Origin: Batillaria attramentaria | Taxonomy: Eukaryota > Mollusca > Gastropoda > Batillariidae | Length of the DNA stretch: 64,000 nt | Direction of reading: 5' to 3' | Assembly: GCA_018292915.2 (NCBI GenBank) | Contig: JACVVK020000344.1 | Span: 253,501-317,500, forward strand | Part shown: positions 59,762-64,000 of the stretch, one piece after another | Layout of the letters: each line of letters begins with the position of its first letter | Numbering within the stretch: position 1 is the first letter of the stretch | Made by a program: the position numbers and the translations under genes | The notes under the pieces: generated by a model | What the model saw: the letters and a program-made list of their open reading frames with translations, nothing else | Told to the model about the DNA's origin: nothing | The model's database searches: none

Positions 59762-60360
59762 GAGCAAGACGTAGACAGACAGGCTGAACAGAAAACATTA
59801 TCAACACCATCAGCCGGTATTACAAACACACAACAACAAGGCTGAACGAAATCATGAAAAGAAAAGAAAAAACAGTCCACGACCCAACAAAAACCGAATA
59901 AAAGGTCAAGCACTTTACAGCCGAGTCTGCCCAAGGATATTTTGCTCTCCAGTACACGCACAGCGTATCCAGTGAACCGTAGAAATCTGTCCATGCGTCC
60001 TTTGGGGCGTTTATCTGGGATTAGATTCAAAAGCACCAGCACAGCGCAGGAGAACAAGAACGCTGGTGCCAGACAATGTACTGGGTACCAACCATAAGTG
60101 GTTATATAGTGGTTTTTATGTTGTTTCCATAGTAATGGAAACAACATCATAGGACGGGCTAAATTTTCCACGTTCATGGGCAAGCATCTGTGGTACAAAC
60201 GCACGTCACTGCCGATCTTCCGCAGAGACGATTTTGCAAGTGTAACTCTGACAATGACGTAAGAAAACGTGCGTCATCGATGCTGACATGAACGCGCTTC
60301 TCCTCCTCAGTGAGTGCCGTCTGTGCGTATGTGTGTGCGTGCGTGCGGCTGTGTGTGTGT
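59762..60360. other. intergenic with a short palindrome
   Basis: No gene was recognised. An open frame on - (59644-60204) crosses the SINE and has no family motif. ATGTTGTTTCCAT and ATGGAAACAACAT (60118-60130 and 60135-60147) form a 13-bp perfect hairpin with a 4-base loop. Confidence 0.55.
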
Positions 60361-60369
60361 GAATTGTGT

Positions 60370-60985
60370 CCAGGCCCGTTTCTTGGAAAATACTCAACCG
60401 AATGGCTTCAAATTTGGGGTATCCAAATATATCAAAATGTTACATTAGACGATTCAAGCGTGTGATGATTGCTTAAGTGATTTGGGAGTTATCGCCCTTT
60501 TGAGACAAGTTGGTTGTCTTTCGTGTACAGGCGTAATATTTATTTAAATCACTCAATTTTTTGGCAGTAGATAGCTTGAATACGGACTCTGAACAGAGTC
60601 ACTACTAGAAAATGGTCGCTCTTATAGTTTTCATGTAAACCGAGCCTGAGTTGACATTGCATGTGAACCCAGTTCAGATGCCTATTTCTCCGAAAATACT
60701 GAACCGATCGATTTCAAATTTGGGGTTTCTAAATGAATCAAGATTGTTGAATAGAAGGCCCGATCCAGGTACGATTGCACACATGATTTGCGAGTTATCG
60801 CCCTTTTCAGAAAAAGTGGCTTTCTGGCGTTTAAAGGCGTAATATTTACCTAAACCACTCCATATTTTGGACATAGATAGCATGAATACGGACTCTCAAC
60901 TAAGTGAATTTTGGAGGTTGTCGCTTTTATACTTTTGGCGTAAGCCGTACCTGATGAAAGTGCTGGTGAACACACTTTAGATCTC
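60370..60985. repeat. two-copy tandem duplication, ~307-bp period
   Basis: The landmarks GAGTTATCGCCCTTTT (60486 and 60793), CAAATTTGGGGT (60408 and 60715) and GAATACGGACTCT (60577 and 60884) recur at the same offset. The copies are about 75-80% alike by eye. Confidence 0.85.
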
Positions 60986-61109
60986 AAAATCGCTCCTACT
61001 ATACATAGATAATGAGCCTGGGGTGCCATAAAAAATATACAAAAAAAATTAGAAAAATTCACTGCAGCCGTTATCGTCAGTTGACTCGAAAATTTGTACT
61101 CACAGCACA

Positions 61110-61640
61110 TTTCCTCTGCAAGCCACACGCTTCACAAACATCGAAGAAGAGACGCACGCGCACTGACGTAAAGTAAGTGCGTCATGTCTGATTGACGTGA
61201 TGCTGTTTTTGCTTGGGGGTGTCTCGCCACTTTCTTTCCGAATTCCTCTGTTTGGAGACGTGGTGTATTTTACTTCTACTATGTCGCCATCTTCGTGCAA
61301 TCGCAGAGAAGTCACGGGATATAACAGAATACAACTCCAATACTTTATGAACAGAATATGCACGGAGAACAAATTCATGAAAGAAGAAGAACCCAGAACG
61401 CTATGCAGGGCTGCTTACGTACTGAACAGGTCAGATCCATCGCAGAAAAGGCACGCGCGCACTGACGCAAAAGGCAGTATCAGCGTCATTTTTCCGACGT
61501 CATGTTTGATTGACGTGATACTGGCATTTCTTGGGGATGTGTCGCCACTTTTTGGACGTTCTCTATGTGTAGACGGGGAAAGCGGGAGTTTCATTGATGT
61601 AGTGTGCTTTGTTTTTCCCACTGACTCTCACTCAATAGCA
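61110..61640. repeat. two-copy tandem duplication, ~317-bp period
   Basis: GCACGCGCACTGACG, ATTGACGTGAT and GTGTCTCGCCACTTT / GTGTCGCCACTTT recur with offset ~317. Read on -, both copies encode a similar peptide (SITSIRHD and SITSIKHD), which may only reflect shared ancestry. Confidence 0.75.
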
Positions 61641-61698
61641 TAGTAGAGTGAGAGAACACCACATAGGTCTCAATGGAGCACAAACGCGGCTCGCGCGA

Positions 61699-61699
<1 letters not shown>

Positions 61700-61736
<37 letters not shown>

Positions 61737-61775
61737 GCGCGTGCGTGCGTGCGTGTGAGTGTGTGCGCGCGCGCT
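61700..61775. repeat. (GT)n with GCGT variants
   Basis: This is a GT array with interspersed GC steps. Confidence 0.95.
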
Positions 61776-62064
61776 TGTGTATGTCTGACATAACACATAG
61801 TTAGAAAACGTTCGCCGCGCAGACTTGTCTGTTAAACATATTGGGTCGGTATTAATTCGATCTTTACACTGCGCACGCAGCAGCAACACTTCAATTTTCA
61901 TGGGCCTGCTTTCATTGCAAGAACTGTATCAAAGTTATTACGCCAAATGTATTATGCGTCATCCCAGTGAGGAAAAACGTCATAGATTTCAAAGAATACA
62001 ACTTGACGTCTCTCTTCCCAAAACAAGATTGGTGTGACAGCCCGGTCAGTTGTTTCCATTCAGA

Positions 62065-64000
62065 GATGATGATGATGAAACGTTTATTAGGATAATTCTT
62101 GTAGGCATCTCTGCCTATCTTACAAGAAGTCCTCACTACATCTACAATAATGATCAAGTAAAAGCAAAACCAAAGCATAATAAGCAAAGATAAACTAGCA
62201 ATCTAGGCTACCGAAAAAGTGAGACCCCCCTCCCCCCCCCCCCCCCAAAAAAAAAGGAAAAAAAAAGAACAATATATTTTTTAAAAAAAAACCAAAAAAC
62301 AATGAAACAAACAAACAAAAAACGCACGCGCGCGCGCGCGCGCACACACGCACACACACACAAGCAAGATAACAGGTCACAGAAAACCACGGTGATCAAG
62401 CATGATTAAGGCTTATATGCAATGGGGGAAACTAGCATAAGTTGTTGGAGTTTTAGGACTGGCGGAAGTGTTCATGCAAGCGGTCCTTAAACGTGTTTAT
62501 TCTAGGAATAGATTTTAGGTGTTGTGGCAATGAATTCCACGTGCATGCACCAGAAAACGAAAAACTAGTTTTATATAGGTCTATTCTTGGTCTTGGTAAT
62601 TGGATCAGACCATTCCTCGTTGCCCCTCTGTGATTTACATGAAGTAACTTGTTAAGATATGGAGGAGCCCGGTGATTTAGTATCTTATGCATCAGAACGC
62701 ACTGGTTATACTGGAATTGTTGACTAAGAGATAGAATGTTTAGTGTACGAAATTTCTCATCAGTAGACGTCTGACCAGGTAGTATGAGTTTAACAGCACG
62801 TCGATATAATGAGTTTATTTTCTTGAGATGGACCTCACTACATTTGCCCCATATGGTCGAGGCATAGTCACAATGCGTTTTGATATGTGAGTAAAAGAAG
62901 AGTTTCCGATGTTCTGTGTTAACTATACGGGTCAACTTTGATAGCAAAAAAAGATTTCTAGATAGTGTTTTGCACACAGAGTTGACATGCTGTTCCCAGT
63001 TAAGCTGGTCGTCAACTACTAAGCCAAGCAACCGATGACTGCTTACTTGTTCAAGACGCTCCGACCCAAGCGAGAGATCGAGGGGAGAGAGACCACGTTG
63101 ATGTTTTTGTCGGGTTGTAATAAGCATGCTTTTCGTTTTAGTTGTACTGATTATCATGTGATTTTCTAAGCACCATTGAGATATTTCGTCGAGACTTCGC
63201 TGAAGTGCGCCGTTTAACTTGGACACTTGTGTATCTGCGGTGTGCACCGTCGTATCATCTGCAAATAGGTCACAATTTACAGCAGGGTTGGATACAATGA
63301 AAGACATATCATTAATAAAAATATTGAATAACAATGGTCCTAAAATAGATCCTTGTGGAACTCCACATGTAACCAAACCCTCGGTGGAATACTTCCCATT
63401 TAAGAACACTCTTTGTTTTCTGTTGTGGAGATAGGATGTAAAAAACGAGACTGCGTCGGAATCCATGTGATAGAGTGGGAGTTTCTTTAGCAAACTAGAG
63501 TGATTAACGAGATCAAATGCTTTTTTTAAGTCCAGATATATAACTCCTGTCAGTTTTGACTCGTTAAGACTAGTAAGCCATTTGTCCACTATATGGGTAA
63601 GAGCGGTTTGGCACGAATGACGGGGGCGGAAGCCTGACTGAGCCGGACTAAGTAGCTCGTTTTGCTCAAGGAACTCAATCAGATGTGTATGTACGTGTCT
63701 TTCCAGGGGTTTTGATACCACTGATAATACTGAGATAGGCCGATAATCGTTGATATTGTCGAGATCCTTACTTTTGGGGAGGGGTATGACACGGGCTTGC
63801 TTAAGTTCATCTGGAAATATGTTATGCTGAATCGACAGATTGTAAATGAATGTTAGTGATTCAACAATGTACGGAAGTGCAGTTTGAAGGATACTACAGC
63901 TAATTCCGTCAGGGCCACAGGATGTTTTACGCATGTTGGAGATAGATTTTCCTACATCAAGAACTGTCATGTAAGGAATGGAAAAAGTGCATCCTTTGAT
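62065..64000 (-). mobile_element. non-LTR retrotransposon, 3' portion
   Basis: The element extends beyond the right window edge. It ends on - with a ~390-bp 3' UTR, the sequence CCTAATAAACGTTTC and an (ATC)n tail (62077-62065). The 3' UTR has low-complexity runs (62226-62360). The open reading frame is intact across everything visible, so this is a young copy. The tail type matches the fragment at 24660-24842. Confidence 0.85.
62453..64000 (-). CDS. LINE reverse transcriptase (5' end outside the window)
   Basis: It is open from the window edge (codons upstream of the first visible Met at 63970 are also open) to a stop at 62453, at least 515 codons. Numbering from the Met at 63970, the blocks of a non-LTR reverse transcriptase appear in order: CGPDGISCSIL (18-28), DYRPISVLSVVSKPLER (75-91), QSGFRPRHS (111-119), the first catalytic Asp in YLDLKKAFDLV (145-155), GVPQGSILGPLLF (203-215) and the catalytic LFADDT (235-240). 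The C-terminal block RPRIDLYKTSFSFSGACTW is typical of Jockey/CR1-like elements and also occurs in the 20.2-kb fragment. The enzyme copies its RNA at a nicked target. The endonuclease domain would lie upstream. No frameshift or stop is seen. Confidence 0.93.
   Translation of the reverse strand: MKGCTFSIPYMTVLDVGKSISNMRKTSCGPDGISCSILQTALPYIVESLTFIYNLSIQHNIFPDELKQARVIPLPKSKDLDNINDYRPISVLSVVSKPLERHVHTHLIEFLEQNELLSPAQSGFRPRHSCQTALTHIVDKWLTSLNESKLTGVIYLDLKKAFDLVNHSSLLKKLPLYHMDSDAVSFFTSYLHNRKQRVFLNGKYSTEGLVTCGVPQGSILGPLLFNIFINDMSFIVSNPAVNCDLFADDTTVHTADTQVSKLNGALQRSLDEISQWCLENHMIISTTKTKSMLITTRQKHQRGLSPLDLSLGSERLEQVSSHRLLGLVVDDQLNWEQHVNSVCKTLSRNLFLLSKLTRIVNTEHRKLFFYSHIKTHCDYASTIWGKCSEVHLKKINSLYRRAVKLILPGQTSTDEKFRTLNILSLSQQFQYNQCVLMHKILNHRAPPYLNKLLHVNHRGATRNGLIQLPRPRIDLYKTSFSFSGACTWNSLPQHLKSIPRINTFKDRLHEHFRQS

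Noticed and set aside
59644..60204. 186-residue frame on -
   Set aside because: Its 3' part is SINE sequence and the rest shows no family motif. It may be chance.

Overview
The window is eukaryotic and animal. Genes are split by GT-AG introns, coding exons are sparse, and most of the DNA is microsatellite ((CA)n, (TTGG)n, (TTTG)n, (CT)n, (TTAG)n), tRNA-derived SINEs, LINE 3' ends and small inverted-repeat transposons. The receptor family, the repeat content and the P2X7-C-like transposon gene fit a marine mollusc, most likely a gastropod. That placement is inference and has not been tested by a search.

Layout. (1) About 80-4050: a decayed 4-kb DNA transposon with inverted termini and a TTAA target duplication; it carries a broken THAP-domain exon on + and a broken P2X7-C-terminal-like gene on -. 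(2) About 6.1-32.2 kb: a cluster of gustatory-receptor-like (GRL, 7tm_7-type) seven-transmembrane chemoreceptor genes. Three are complete on the - strand (A 9490-13949, B 15300-19341, C 23446-27576). One is a large 5' exon without recognised 3' exons (D 31228-32172), and one is an inverted 3' half on + (E 6113-7998). A, B and C share one plan: a ~920-nt exon for most of the membrane domain, then 69-nt, 90-nt and ~165-nt exons, all joined by phase-0 introns, the last encoding the TM7 signature T-Y-x5-Q-(F/I). E shows the same three small exons. None of these small exons is a long open reading frame; they were found by aligning the copies to each other by eye. (3) 35.4-39.4 kb: a small heat-shock protein gene (Hsp20/alpha-crystallin, three exons, 171 aa) with two perfect heat-shock elements and a TATA box. 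(4) 51.5-55.2 kb: a two-exon gene for a 964-aa, largely disordered protein I do not recognise, with a possible divergent first exon on the - strand. (5) 62.06-64.0 kb: the 3' half of a non-LTR retrotransposon reverse transcriptase, open to the window edge.

The rest is repeat. Four tRNA-headed SINE families are present in many copies, several with clear target-site duplications. There are two TIR elements that each host a SINE, a palindromic GGGCCCG-type MITE, several minisatellite arrays (17, 32, ~42, ~80, ~289 and ~310 bp periods) and dozens of dinucleotide arrays. Genes A and B are a recent tandem duplication, promoter region and introns included. The ~1-kb array in intron 2 of A and the SINE in intron 2 of B arose after that event.
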